DNA of 64,000 nt, from contig NZ_JAFCME010000030.1 in assembly GCF_018130065.1 (NCBI RefSeq), positions 1 through 64,000 on the forward strand. The letters are read 5' to 3'. The stretch comes from Bradyrhizobium sp. AUGA SZCCT0158 (GTDB lineage: Bacteria; Pseudomonadota; Alphaproteobacteria; Rhizobiales; Xanthobacteraceae). Position numbers and translations under genes: made by a program. Below, one piece after another: positions 57,874-64,000 of the stretch. Numbering within the stretch: position 1 is the stretch's first letter; the number at the start of each line of letters is the position of its first letter. Below the pieces are notes generated by a model. The model saw nothing but the letters and a program-made list of their open reading frames with translations, was not told the DNA's origin and did no database searches.

Positions 57874-58026
57874 GGAGGAGGTCCGCTGGTGATTGATTCT
57901 TTGGCTCTATACCCCACGCCGTTCATTGTGTCTCGAACCTGCCGGCAGCCCGCGCTTGCATTCTGCGCCGCATCCGGCGCACGCTCTCGAACCACGCGAG
58001 GTCACGGCAACCGAAAGGGTCCGGCA

Positions 58027-58410
58027 ATGATGGTGGTCGACGTCAGGGATATGCCACCGGAGCAATGGCGGCTGGGTGTGGAGACCCGCATGCTGGTTTC
58101 GGCGCGCAACGGCGCCAGGCATTTATGCATCTTCGAGCAATGGATAGCGCCCGGCGCCGGCGCCCCGACGCATTCGCATCCCGTAGAGGAGGTGCTCACC
58201 GTGCGCGAGGGCGAGGCCGAGATGTGGCTCGGCGCGGAACGCAGCATCGTCACGTCGGGGCAATCCCTGATCGTGCCGGCTGGGCAACTGCACGGCTTCC
58301 GCAATTCCGGCACTACCACGCTGCACATCCACGCCGTGCTGGCGTCGCCGATCTTCGAGGCCACGGTCGAGGGCGCGACGGAAGTGACGCGGCGGTGGGA
58401 AGCGGTCTGA
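58027..58410 (+). CDS. Cupin-domain protein
   Basis: A 127-residue single-domain cupin. Metal-binding motif 1 is HSHPVEEVLTVREGEAEMW (two His and one Glu), and motif 2 is PAGQLHGFRNSG with its histidine. The barrel is complete, so a metal is likely bound. It may be a small enzyme or sensor; the function is unknown. ATG at 58027 is used; a longer frame to 57889 has no support. Confidence 0.88.
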   Translation: MMVVDVRDMPPEQWRLGVETRMLVSARNGARHLCIFEQWIAPGAGAPTHSHPVEEVLTVREGEAEMWLGAERSIVTSGQSLIVPAGQLHGFRNSGTTTLHIHAVLASPIFEATVEGATEVTRRWEAV

Positions 58411-58535
58411 GCGTCCGCCGATGCCGAAAAAATCCGGCACCGCTGCGCTTCTGCGCCTGCGGTGCCGGTCAAGCTCGCCTTCGGGATGGCTCCCGAAGGC
58501 TGATTGAACCGATACGAGGGGCTGGCGGTCCCGTA

Positions 58536-60203
58536 TCAGGCCAATTCCGCGGAGGCGCGCTGCATGTTGGACGACATGTCCGATGTGACGGCGCTCTGTT
58601 CTTCCACGGCAGCCGCCGTGGAAGCGATGAACTCGTTGACGCTGGCGATCGCCTCCTTGATGGCCGTGAGCGAGCCCACGACTTCGCTGGCGACGCCGTT
58701 GAGCTGTTCGATCTCCTTCGAGATCGTGTCGGTGGCGTGCTTGGCCTGATTGGCAAGGTTCTTGACCTCGGAGGCCACCACGGCAAAGCCGCGGCCCGCT
58801 TCGCCGGCACGGGCCGATTCGATGGTGGCATTCAGCGCCAGAAGATTGATCTGTCCGGTGATGTTGCCGATCAGCTCGACGATCCCGCTCATGGCCTGCG
58901 AAGCGGCGCTGAGCTTCACAGCTTGCGCGTCCGCGGCGTCGACCCGCGCGGTCGCATTCGCGGCATTCGCCTTGGACTTGGTCATGGTCTCGGAAATTTC
59001 GCGGATCGAGGCGCTCATCTCCTCGCTGCCCGCCGCCACCGACTCGATCAGGCCGCGGGCGTTCTCGGCCTTCTTGCGCGCGATCGCCTGGGCGGTGATG
59101 TCGGTCGCGTATTTCACCACCTTGAACGGCTTGCCGTTGAGGTCGAGGATCGGATTGTAGGACGCCTGGATCCAGATCTCGCGGCCGCCCTTGGCGATCC
59201 GCTTGTATTCCGCCGCCTGGTACTGGCCGCGATTGAGGCTTTCCCAGAATTCGCGATACGCCGGCGCATTGCGCTCGTTCGGCTCGACGAACATGCCGTG
59301 ATGCTTGCCCTGGATTTCCGGCAGCGAATAGCCGAGCGCGGCGCAGAAATTCGGATTGGCGGTGCGGATGGTGCCGTCCATGTTGAATTCGATCACGGCC
59401 TGCGATTTGACGATCGCTGCGATCTGGCCGTCATTGTCGGCGGCTTTCAGCTTTTGCGCGGTGACGTCGGTGGCGAACTTGACCACCTTGAACGGCTTGC
59501 CGGTCTCGTTGAGGATCGGATTGTAGCTGGCGAGGATCCAGATTTCCTTGCCGCCCTTGCCGAGCCGTTTGTATTCGGCGGCTTCGTACTGACCGCGGTT
59601 CAGCCGCGCCCAGAACTCGCGATAGGCCGCGCTGTCGCGATCTTCCGGGATCACGAACATGCTGTGGTGCTTGCCCTGGATCTCATCGAGCGCGTAACCG
59701 ACCGCGCCGAGGAAATTCTCGTTGGCGGTGACGATGGTGCCGTCCATGTTGAATTCGATCACGGCCTGGGCCCGGCTGATCGCGGCGATCTTGCCGGCGT
59801 CCTCCATGCTGTGGACCTTTTGCGCCGTGATGTCGGTCGCGAACTTGATGACCCCGACCGGTTTGCCGCCACTATCGAGGATCGGATTGTAGGACGCCTG
59901 GATCCAGATCTCGCGGCCGCCCTTGCCGAACCGCTTGTATTGCGCGGCCTGGTATTCGCCCCGGTTCAGCCGCGCCCAGAATTCGCGATAGGCCGCGCTC
60001 TCGCGCTCGGCCGGATCGACGAACATGCCGTGATGCTTGCCCTGGATTTCGGCCAGCGTGTAGCCCACGGCGCCGAGAAAATTCGGGTTCGCCGTGACGA
60101 TGGTGCCGTCGAGCTTGAACTCGATCACGGCCTGCGACTTGTTGATGGCAGCGGCTTGGGCAAGCGCGCTTTGGGTGTTTGCTTTCTTTTGCAAATTGAA
60201 CAC
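58536..60203 (-). CDS. Cytoplasmic chemoreceptor with three tandem PAS domains
   Basis: A 555-residue protein with no membrane helix. Three near-identical PAS repeats of exactly 122 residues start at about 24, 146 and 268 (each QAVIEF..DGTI.TAN.NF, EIQGKHH.MFV, YREFW..LNRG.Y, SYNPIL). A chemotaxis signalling domain follows (about 395-550, INLLALNATIESARAGE and GRGFAVVASEVKNLA). PAS domains of this Aer/BdlA-like type often bind haem or flavin for redox or oxygen sensing. Start GTG at 60203 has GGAG five bases upstream. Confidence 0.9.
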   Translation of the reverse strand: MFNLQKKANTQSALAQAAAINKSQAVIEFKLDGTIVTANPNFLGAVGYTLAEIQGKHHGMFVDPAERESAAYREFWARLNRGEYQAAQYKRFGKGGREIWIQASYNPILDSGGKPVGVIKFATDITAQKVHSMEDAGKIAAISRAQAVIEFNMDGTIVTANENFLGAVGYALDEIQGKHHSMFVIPEDRDSAAYREFWARLNRGQYEAAEYKRLGKGGKEIWILASYNPILNETGKPFKVVKFATDVTAQKLKAADNDGQIAAIVKSQAVIEFNMDGTIRTANPNFCAALGYSLPEIQGKHHGMFVEPNERNAPAYREFWESLNRGQYQAAEYKRIAKGGREIWIQASYNPILDLNGKPFKVVKYATDITAQAIARKKAENARGLIESVAAGSEEMSASIREISETMTKSKANAANATARVDAADAQAVKLSAASQAMSGIVELIGNITGQINLLALNATIESARAGEAGRGFAVVASEVKNLANQAKHATDTISKEIEQLNGVASEVVGSLTAIKEAIASVNEFIASTAAAVEEQSAVTSDMSSNMQRASAELA

Positions 60204-60473
60204 GTGAGGCTCCGCGCAGTTTAAAAAATGGATGGCTGATAATTCACCGGGAAAAGTTGCAGATACCCGTTTATCAACGGTAAACCATCTCGCGCGCCAA
60301 TGTTTTGCCTGATGAAATTGGTGCGATGCGCTGCTCGGTGTGAACTTCATGTGCGCCCTTCATTCATCGCGATAATTTTTCGCGTGTGCACGTTGATGTG
60401 CAGAGTGAATGCCTCTGACGTGGCCTGCTGGCCTACGTATTCATACGGAGCGCATTCTTCAGATTTTTGAACA

Positions 60474-60968
60474 TTATGTCCGGTTCACGACACTCTCACA
60501 CGCCGCCTGGAGCCGCTCACCGACCGTCGGTCCCTTCTTGCGCCGGGCAATGCCGAGATGTGTCTCGCGCAACTCGTCCATGAACTCTGACCACATTTTG
60601 GGTCCGCCCTCGCTGAGCAGCCTGGCGCGGATGCCGAGTTCTTCGGAGACCGGGAGATATTGGTAACCCCAGGCCGCCATCTGCGCGAGGACCGGCAGCA
60701 ATTCGATGCCCTGTTCGGTCAGCGAATAGATTCCCTTCTGCTTGTGGCTGGGATCGTCCTCGCGGGTGATGATGTCGGCATCGAGCAACGTCTTCAGCCG
60801 GTCGGCGAGGATGTTGGAGGAGATGCCTTCCTCCGACTTGGTCAATAGCTCGCGAAAATGCCGCCGGTTGCCGAACATCATGTCGCGGATGATGAGCAGG
60901 CTCCATTTGTCGCCGACCACTTCCAGCGTGAGGTTGATCGGGCAGCCGGAGCGTTGATCGTCGGTCAT
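60474..60968 (-). CDS. HxlR-family transcriptional regulator
   Basis: A 164-residue winged-helix regulator: CPINLTLEVVGDKWSLLIIR with the conserved Cys, the MMFGNRRHFRELLTKSEEGI helix region, ILADRLKTLLDADIITRED and YSLTEQGIELLPVL. HxlR proteins respond to electrophiles or aldehydes. It is divergent from the DHFR/RibD-like gene; the 93-base spacer is almost entirely a long imperfect palindrome, its likely operator. Confidence 0.93.
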   Translation of the reverse strand: MTDDQRSGCPINLTLEVVGDKWSLLIIRDMMFGNRRHFRELLTKSEEGISSNILADRLKTLLDADIITREDDPSHKQKGIYSLTEQGIELLPVLAQMAAWGYQYLPVSEELGIRARLLSEGGPKMWSEFMDELRETHLGIARRKKGPTVGERLQAACESVVNRT

Positions 60969-60991
60969 GGAATTCGTCCCCGAAAAACTGC

Positions 60992-61041
60992 TTGCAATAT
61001 TGCACTGGTTGCCTCAGACTGCAACCAGTTGCAAATTGCAA
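60992..61041. promoter_or_regulatory. Extended palindromic operator for HxlR
   Basis: Two 21-base arms (60992-61012 and 61021-61041) flank an 8-base spacer. The inner nine bases ACTGGTTGC/GCAACCAGT are perfectly inverted, and overall 17 of 21 positions mirror. TTGCAA elements repeat in the outer arms. It covers the divergent promoters of hxlR and the reductase gene. Confidence 0.7.
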
Positions 61042-61061
61042 TCAGTTAAGGGAGCGCAGAG

Positions 61062-61613
61062 ATGGCAAAGCTGATCATGTGGAACCTGATGACGGTGGAC
61101 GGCTTCGTCGAAGGGCCGAACCGGGACATCTCCTGGCATGAAGACGTCTGGGGCGAAGAACTCGAGCGATTGTCGATCGAGCAGCTCAACGCCGCCGGCG
61201 GATTGCTGTTCGGCCGCTTCACCTATGAGCTGATGGCGAACCATTGGCCGAAGGCGACCGGCGAGGTCGCCGACTTCATGAATGCGGTGCCGAAATACGT
61301 GTTCTCGCGCACGCTGAAACAATCCGCCTGGAACAACACGCGGATGTTCGCAGAGGATGCGGCTGATACCGTCACCAAATTGAAGCGCGATGCGACGAAG
61401 GATATCTTTCTGTTCGGCAGCGCCGATCTGGCGTCGCACCTGATCCCGCACGGCGTGATCGACGAATTCCGCATCGCGCTGAACCCGATCATCTTTGGCG
61501 GCGGAACGCCGTTGTTCAAGCAGGGCGCGCGGACCAAGCTGAAGCTGCTGGACAGCCGGGCGTTGTCGACCGGCATCGTGATCCTGCGCTACGCGCCGGC
61601 AGTTTCGAAATAG
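61062..61613 (+). CDS. Dihydrofolate-reductase/RibD-like protein
   Basis: A 183-residue protein of the RibD C-terminal/DHFR superfamily: MWNLMTVDGFVEGP, GGLLFGRFTYELMANHWP, IFLFGSADLASHLIPHGVID and GGGTPLF. It likely uses NADPH, but the substrate is unknown; members turn up next to HxlR regulators and ECF sigma factors. Start ATG at 61062 with GGGAG upstream. No ECF42-type promoter lies before this gene, so HxlR control is inferred instead. Confidence 0.9.
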   Translation: MAKLIMWNLMTVDGFVEGPNRDISWHEDVWGEELERLSIEQLNAAGGLLFGRFTYELMANHWPKATGEVADFMNAVPKYVFSRTLKQSAWNNTRMFAEDAADTVTKLKRDATKDIFLFGSADLASHLIPHGVIDEFRIALNPIIFGGGTPLFKQGARTKLKLLDSRALSTGIVILRYAPAVSK

Positions 61614-61624
61614 TTCGCCGCAAA

Positions 61625-61651
61625 TGTCGGTTGGCCAAAACCTGGTTCGTC
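61625..61651 (+). promoter_or_regulatory. ECF42-type promoter of the GST-SnoaL operon
   Basis: TGTCGG (61625-61630), a 17-base spacer ending GGTT, and CGTC (61648-61651), 31 bases ahead of the GST start. The spacer also resembles that of the promoter at 62905 (AAAACCTGGTT against AAAGCCCGGTT). Confidence 0.75.
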
Positions 61652-61682
61652 TTGCTGGCGTGCCTCAACATCCGGAGCTTAG

Positions 61683-62336
61683 ATGTCGCTGACGTTGCAT
61701 TTCCACCCGCTGGCGTCGTTCTGCTGGAAGGCGCTGATTGCGCTCTATGAGAACGGCGTCCCGTTCACGCCGAAGCTGGTCGATCTCGGCAATCCGGCCG
61801 AACGCGCCGCACTGCTGCAACTATGGGGAATCGGAAAATTTCCGGTGCTGCAGGACGATGCCAGGGGCGAGATCGTCCCGGAATCGAGCATCGTGATCGA
61901 ATATCTCGATCGCCATTATCCCGGACGTACGCGTTTGATTCCGGCTGACGCTGACAGGGCCCTGCAGACCCGGCTGCGCGACCGCTTCTTCGATCTCTAT
62001 GTGCATTTGCCGATGCAGAAGATCATGCTCGACCGGCTTCGCCCTGAAGGGAGGAAGGACCCCCACGGCGTCGAGGAGGCGCGCACGCAGCTGCGCACGT
62101 CATACGCGATGATCGAACGGCAGATGGCCGGCGGAGCCTGGGCAATGGGCGAAGATTTCAGCCTCGCCGACTGCGCCGCGGCGCCGTCGCTGTTCTACGG
62201 CGGCATGGCGCTGCCGTTCGGCGACAGCGAGACAAACCTTGCCGCCTATCTCGAGCGTCTGAGGGCGCGGCCGTCCTTCACACGGGTGCTGAAGGAGGCC
62301 GAGCCCTATTTCAACATGGTGCCGAAGGAGGGCTGA
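61683..62336 (+). CDS. Glutathione S-transferase family protein
   Basis: A 217-residue GST with thioredoxin-fold N-terminus (LTLHFHPLASFCWKALIAL; the Ser/Cys region at about 11-14), the GKFPVLQDD cis-proline loop, VPESSIVIEYLD, and a C-terminal helical domain with FSLADCAAAPSLF. Start ATG at 61683. It is the first gene after an ECF42-type promoter and is immediately followed by the SnoaL-like gene. Confidence 0.92.
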   Translation: MSLTLHFHPLASFCWKALIALYENGVPFTPKLVDLGNPAERAALLQLWGIGKFPVLQDDARGEIVPESSIVIEYLDRHYPGRTRLIPADADRALQTRLRDRFFDLYVHLPMQKIMLDRLRPEGRKDPHGVEEARTQLRTSYAMIERQMAGGAWAMGEDFSLADCAAAPSLFYGGMALPFGDSETNLAAYLERLRARPSFTRVLKEAEPYFNMVPKEG

Positions 62337-62705
62337 ATGAGCTCCGCAAGCAAGACCGGGATCATCCGCAACCTGTTCGCCGCCTATTTGGCGAACGACC
62401 GCGCGGCGGTCGAGGCCGCCTTCACCGACGATTTCCGTTTCACCAGCCCCTATGACGACGAAATCGACAAGGCGACCTATTTCGAGCGGTGCTGGCAGAA
62501 CAGCGACTGGATCGAACGACAGGATCTCGAGCGGATCATGGTCGAGGGCGAGGCGGCGTTTGTGACCTATCGATGCGTCGCCAAGGAAGGCAAGAGTTTC
62601 CGCAATACGGAGTCCTTCGCTTTCGCCGGCGACAGGATCAGGCGCATCGACGTCTATTTCGGCGCGACCTATCAGAACGGCGTTTTTGTTAAGCAGCAGG
62701 GCTAG
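62337..62705 (+). CDS. SnoaL/NTF2-like protein
   Basis: A 122-residue cone-fold protein (AAYLANDRAAVEAAFTDDFRF, YFERCWQNSDWIERQDLERI, FRNTESFAFAGDRI, RRIDVYFGATYQ). Its ATG directly follows the GST stop codon, so the two are translated in tandem. The ligand or reaction is unknown; this family is frequent among ECF41/ECF42 targets. Confidence 0.9.
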   Translation: MSSASKTGIIRNLFAAYLANDRAAVEAAFTDDFRFTSPYDDEIDKATYFERCWQNSDWIERQDLERIMVEGEAAFVTYRCVAKEGKSFRNTESFAFAGDRIRRIDVYFGATYQNGVFVKQQG

Positions 62706-62748
62706 AGGCGCCGGACAGGCGATCGGCGATTGAGCGTGCGCCCCCGCG

Positions 62749-62880
62749 ACGTTCCCCGAACGCGATGCAGCGTGTAACGCTGCTTCGCTGATTCGGGGTC
62801 CATTCCCTCAACGCGATGGATTGACCCCGGGTCGGCAGCGCACCAAGCGAAGCGGCTTGCTGCGCAGCGCCCGGGGCAAG
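62749..62880. repeat. Palindromic repeat, type 3 copy 3
   Basis: CGTTCCCCGAACGCGATGCA with GCGTGTAACGCTGC at the left and TGCTGCGCAGCGCCCGGGGC at the right resemble the elements at 4591 and 18698. It lies between the SnoaL-like gene and the next ECF42-type promoter. Confidence 0.75.
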
Positions 62881-62904
62881 CCTGCAAAATAATTTTCACC
62901 GACA

Positions 62905-62931
62905 TGTCGGTGCCGCAAAGCCCGGTTCGTC
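62905..62931 (+). promoter_or_regulatory. ECF42-type promoter of the YciI pair
   Basis: TGTCGG (62905-62910), 17 bases ending GGTT, and CGTC (62928-62931), 56 bases before the YciI start at 62988. It is identical in both boxes to the promoters at 49317 and 61625. Confidence 0.72.
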
Positions 62932-62987
62932 ATGTTGACGAGCGATGGTACCGGCCGACCGGCCAGACAGACAAACGGAGCGAAACG

Positions 62988-63404
62988 ATGCGATTCATGG
63001 TGATTGTGAAGGCCAGCAAGGATACCGAAGCCGGCGTGATGCCGAGCACGGAGATGCTGACCGCCATGGGCAAGTTCAACGAGGAACTGGTCAAGGCCGG
63101 CATGATGGAGGCGGGCGAGGGGCTGCATCCATCTTCGAAAGGCGCACGGGTCAAATATCAGGGCGGAGAGGGTAGCGCCGTCAAAGGGCCGTTCCCCCTG
63201 ACCAGCGATCTCGTCGCCGGCTTCTGGCTGATCAACGCCAAATCGCTCGACGAGGCGATCGCGTGGATGAAGCGCGCGCCGTTCGACGGCGGCGCCGAGA
63301 TCGAAATCCGCCAGGTGTTCGCGGCCGAGGATTTTGGCGAGGCCTTCACCCCCGAACTGCGCGAGCAGGAAGATCGCCTGCGCGCGCAGGCGGGGAAGAA
63401 ATGA
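62988..63404 (+). CDS. YciI/DGPF-domain protein
   Basis: A 138-residue protein of the DGPF family: MRFMVIVKASKDTEAGVMPS, GLHPSSKGARVKY, VKGPFPLTSDLVAGFWLIN (here KGPF replaces DGPF), and AEIEIRQVF. ATG at 62988 has CGGAG; a longer frame beginning at 62904 would start within the promoter. Function unknown. It is preceded by an ECF42-type promoter and followed by a paralogue. Confidence 0.9.
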   Translation: MRFMVIVKASKDTEAGVMPSTEMLTAMGKFNEELVKAGMMEAGEGLHPSSKGARVKYQGGEGSAVKGPFPLTSDLVAGFWLINAKSLDEAIAWMKRAPFDGGAEIEIRQVFAAEDFGEAFTPELREQEDRLRAQAGKK

Positions 63405-63408
63405 CGAA

Positions 63409-63507
63409 GTCATTCCGGGGCAGCCCGCAGGGCTGAACCCGGAATCTCGAGATTCTCCGATGTGCAATTGCACATCGGAGTTCGCGCTTCGCGCGCCCCG
63501 GAATGAC
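63409..63507. repeat. Palindromic repeat, type 9
   Basis: Outer arms GTCATTCCGGGG/CCCCGGAATGAC enclose a 14-bp palindrome GAATCTCGAGATTC (63442-63455) and a perfect 26-bp palindrome centred on GCAATTGC (63455-63480). It is inserted between two YciI genes that would otherwise be a compact operon. Confidence 0.85.
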
Positions 63508-63532
63508 AGCTTCCAAAACAGGAAACCCCACC

Positions 63533-63958
63533 ATGCGATTCATGATGCTGATGATCCCCCTGGGCTATGAAACCGCGGCGCCGGATGTGCAGCTCGATCG
63601 CGAGCGCGTCACGGCGATGATGAAATACAATGAGGCGCTGAGTGAAGCCGGAGTCCTGATCGCGCTCGACGGGTTGCACCCGCCGTCGATGGGCGCGCGG
63701 GTGTCGTTTGCATCCGGCAAGCCCATCGTCACCGACGGTCCCTTCACCGAGGCCAAGGAAGTGCTTGGCGGCTACTGGATGATCGACGTCGCATCGCGCG
63801 AGGAGGCGATCGCCTGGGCCAAGAAGTGCCCGGCTTCCGAGAACGAGATCATCGAAATCCGCCAGGTGCAGGAGATGTCCGATTTCTCGGAGGAAGTGCA
63901 GCAGGCAGCCAAAGGCTTCGAAGAGTTGCAGAAGGGAAATGCGCACAAGGCGCGGTGA
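63533..63958 (+). CDS. YciI/DGPF-domain protein
   Basis: A 141-residue DGPF protein: MRFMMLMIPLGYETAAPDVQ, LDGLHPPSMGARVSF, the motif TDGPFTEAKEVLGGYWMIDV, then NEIIEIRQVQEM. The ATG at 63533 is used. It is a close paralogue of the gene at 62988 and probably shares its ECF42-type promoter; the type 9 repeat lies between them. With the gene at 49371 it makes three DGPF genes in the window. Confidence 0.92.
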   Translation: MRFMMLMIPLGYETAAPDVQLDRERVTAMMKYNEALSEAGVLIALDGLHPPSMGARVSFASGKPIVTDGPFTEAKEVLGGYWMIDVASREEAIAWAKKCPASENEIIEIRQVQEMSDFSEEVQQAAKGFEELQKGNAHKAR

Positions 63959-64000
63959 GGCGCTGGAACCTCGGCTTGCGCCGCTTGTGGAGCCACGCAT
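63959..64000. other. Window end, no feature
   Basis: Only 42 bases remain after the last YciI stop; nothing can be assigned. Confidence 0.5.

Noticed and set aside
58065..60224. A 719-codon open frame on the plus strand opposite the PAS chemoreceptor
   Set aside because: It is a mirror of the real gene caused by high-GC codon bias and the triple repeat; its protein is repetitive, rich in Arg, Asp and His, with no domain.
61013..61061. ECF42-type promoter for the DHFR/RibD-like gene
   Set aside because: No TGTC(G/T)G or CGTC with 17-base spacing is present; the spacer is occupied by the HxlR palindrome.

Overview
The window is a high-GC chromosomal segment from an alphaproteobacterium. The gene content and order (rcdA, rpmE, gap-pgk-fba, zapA-6S RNA-ygfA, yebC-ruvCAB-ybgC, cobT/cobS) and the many short palindromic intergenic repeats point to the Bradyrhizobium/Rhodopseudomonas group (Nitrobacteraceae). 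This is inferred from protein likeness and synteny, not from a database search. No tRNA, rRNA, CRISPR array, insertion sequence or phage gene was seen.

Layout. (1) 1-12.5 kb: a candidate small RNA, rcdA, rpmE, an ABC exporter, a MotA/MotB-like pair, a DUF1295 gene reduced to its two ends beside a cyclopropane-synthase-like methyltransferase, an RND efflux pair with a palindromic operator, and a frameshifted membrane-protein gene. (2) 12.5-22.1 kb, minus strand: suhB, a Sel1-repeat protein, thiE, two unrelated fructose-bisphosphate aldolases, pgk, gap and tkt, which together form a glycolysis/Calvin-type sugar-phosphate cluster. (3) 22.4-28.1 kb: DUF4164-zapA, a BrnT/BrnA toxin-antitoxin pair, 6S RNA, ygfA, a YmdB-type phosphoesterase and a class III cyclase-like TPR protein. 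(4) 28.1-34.7 kb: ppk2, then a tightly overlapping five-gene lipid operon that matches the uncharacterised E. coli ynbABCD set plus a PlsC acyltransferase. (5) 34.8-38.2 kb: two soluble chemoreceptors with a shared C-terminal sensor. (6) 38.4-45.3 kb: yebC, ruvC, ruvA, a NIPSNAP gene, ruvB, hypotheticals, a Tat-exported phosphoesterase and ybgC. (7) 45.3-64 kb: an accessory stress/detoxification region with TetR and HxlR regulators, glutathione transferases, a globin, DoxX, SRPBCC and VOC proteins, three YciI/DGPF proteins, an ECF42-type sigma factor, the cobT/cobS/cobC genes and a triple-PAS chemoreceptor.

The two most interesting systems are these. First, an ECF42 sigma factor (49736-51010) is translationally coupled to a DGPF protein. 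Four genes or operons (YciI-sigma, DoxX-SRPBCC, GST-SnoaL, YciI-YciI) each carry the same upstream element TGTC(G/T)G-N15-TTCGTC, which amounts to a locally readable sigma regulon. Second, the ynb-like operon encodes a CDP-alcohol phosphotransferase, a CDP-diacylglycerol synthase, an acyltransferase, a hydrolase-methyltransferase fusion and a PAP2-tyrosine-phosphatase fusion. That is nearly a full toolkit for making and modifying an unidentified membrane lipid.

Decay is visible at several points: the DUF1295 internal deletion, a doubly frameshifted gene after suhB, a globin duplicate remnant, and a cyclase domain lacking a metal-binding aspartate. Palindromic repeats of at least nine types occupy many gaps, including sites inside apparent operons.
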